A stretch of DNA of 6,245 nucleotides from assembly GCA_010365175.1 (NCBI GenBank), contig JAAFGW010000182.1:1-6245 (forward strand). The letters run 5' to 3'. Source of the DNA: Sulfuriferula multivorans (GTDB taxonomy: Bacteria > Pseudomonadota > Gammaproteobacteria > Burkholderiales > Thiobacillaceae). The notes beneath the pieces were generated by a model. The model saw only the letters and a list, made by a program, of their open reading frames with translations, was not told the DNA's origin and made no database searches. Made by a program: the position numbers and the translations under genes. This document shows positions 6,033-6,245 of the stretch, one piece after another (position 1 is the first letter of the stretch; each line of letters starts with the position of its first letter).

Positions 6033-6245
6033 TCACCATCCCAGTGCCTGTGTGGCGTGAAATTTGGCAGTGAAATCGGCAAAACATTTGGCCTCGATTG
6101 CGGCACGCATGCCGGCCATCAACCGATGGTAGTAATGCAGGTTATGGATCGTGGCCAGTCGTGCGCCAAGGATTTCGTTGGCGCGAATCAGATGATGGAC
6201 GTAGGCGCGGCTGAAGTGGGTGCAGCTGTGGCAGGTGCATTCTTC
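6033..6245 (-). CDS. tgt: tRNA-guanine transglycosylase, C-terminal part (5' end beyond window)
   Basis: Only the last 70 codons are present, ending in TGA at 6035-6033. Bacterial Tgt swaps the guanine at the wobble position of tRNAs with GUN anticodons for preQ1, the queuosine precursor, in the cytoplasm. The visible part starts in the zinc-binding region, with the CxCxxC arrangement at visible residues 3, 5 and 8 (ECTCHSC). The fourth ligand is H34 in TIHNLHYY, 26 residues after the last cysteine, the spacing seen in E. coli Tgt (C307 to H333). The segments HFSRAYVHHLIRANEILG and MRAAIEAKCFADF are also typical of the C-terminal end. The catalytic aspartates lie outside the window. Tgt normally sits directly before yajC; here two membrane-associated genes intervene. 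Confidence 0.96.
   Translation of the reverse strand, partial: EECTCHSCTHFSRAYVHHLIRANEILGARLATIHNLHYYHRLMAGMRAAIEAKCFADFTAKFHATQALGW

Overview
The window is a compact, almost gap-free stretch of a proteobacterial chromosome in which every gene I can support lies on the minus strand, so transcription runs from high to low coordinates. Base composition is moderately GC-rich. The Tgt, YajC, SecD and SecF sequences are all of proteobacterial type. A betaproteobacterium, perhaps of the Nitrosomonadales kind, fits best, but the taxon is inference from protein flavour and gene order, not a measured result.

In transcription order: the C-terminal 70 residues of tgt (tRNA-guanine transglycosylase, cut by the right edge); a DUF898/YjgN-family polytopic membrane protein; an M48-family zinc metallopeptidase whose GTG start overlaps the previous stop by 4 nt; yajC; secD; secF; and a nearly complete DedA-family membrane protein cut by the left edge. 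No non-coding stretch exceeds about 95 bases. I see no tRNA, rRNA, CRISPR array, insertion sequence or origin.

The core is the conserved tgt-yajC-secD-secF cluster. YajC associates with SecDF, and SecDF uses the proton-motive force to help pull secreted proteins through SecYEG on the periplasmic side. The usual tgt-yajC adjacency is broken here by the translationally coupled DUF898-M48 pair. A candidate extended -10 element lies just upstream of yajC, so yajC-secD-secF may have its own promoter after the interruption.

The most unusual non-coding structure is the 80-bp element between secF and the DedA gene. Four 7-bp units ending in CAAG face four 7-bp units starting in CTTG around a perfect 12-bp palindrome, forming one long imperfect hairpin that takes up nearly the whole intergenic space. 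A smaller hairpin separates yajC from secD. No wholly new system is evident. The points most worth following are the hairpin/heptamer element and the DUF898-M48 pair embedded in the secretion cluster.
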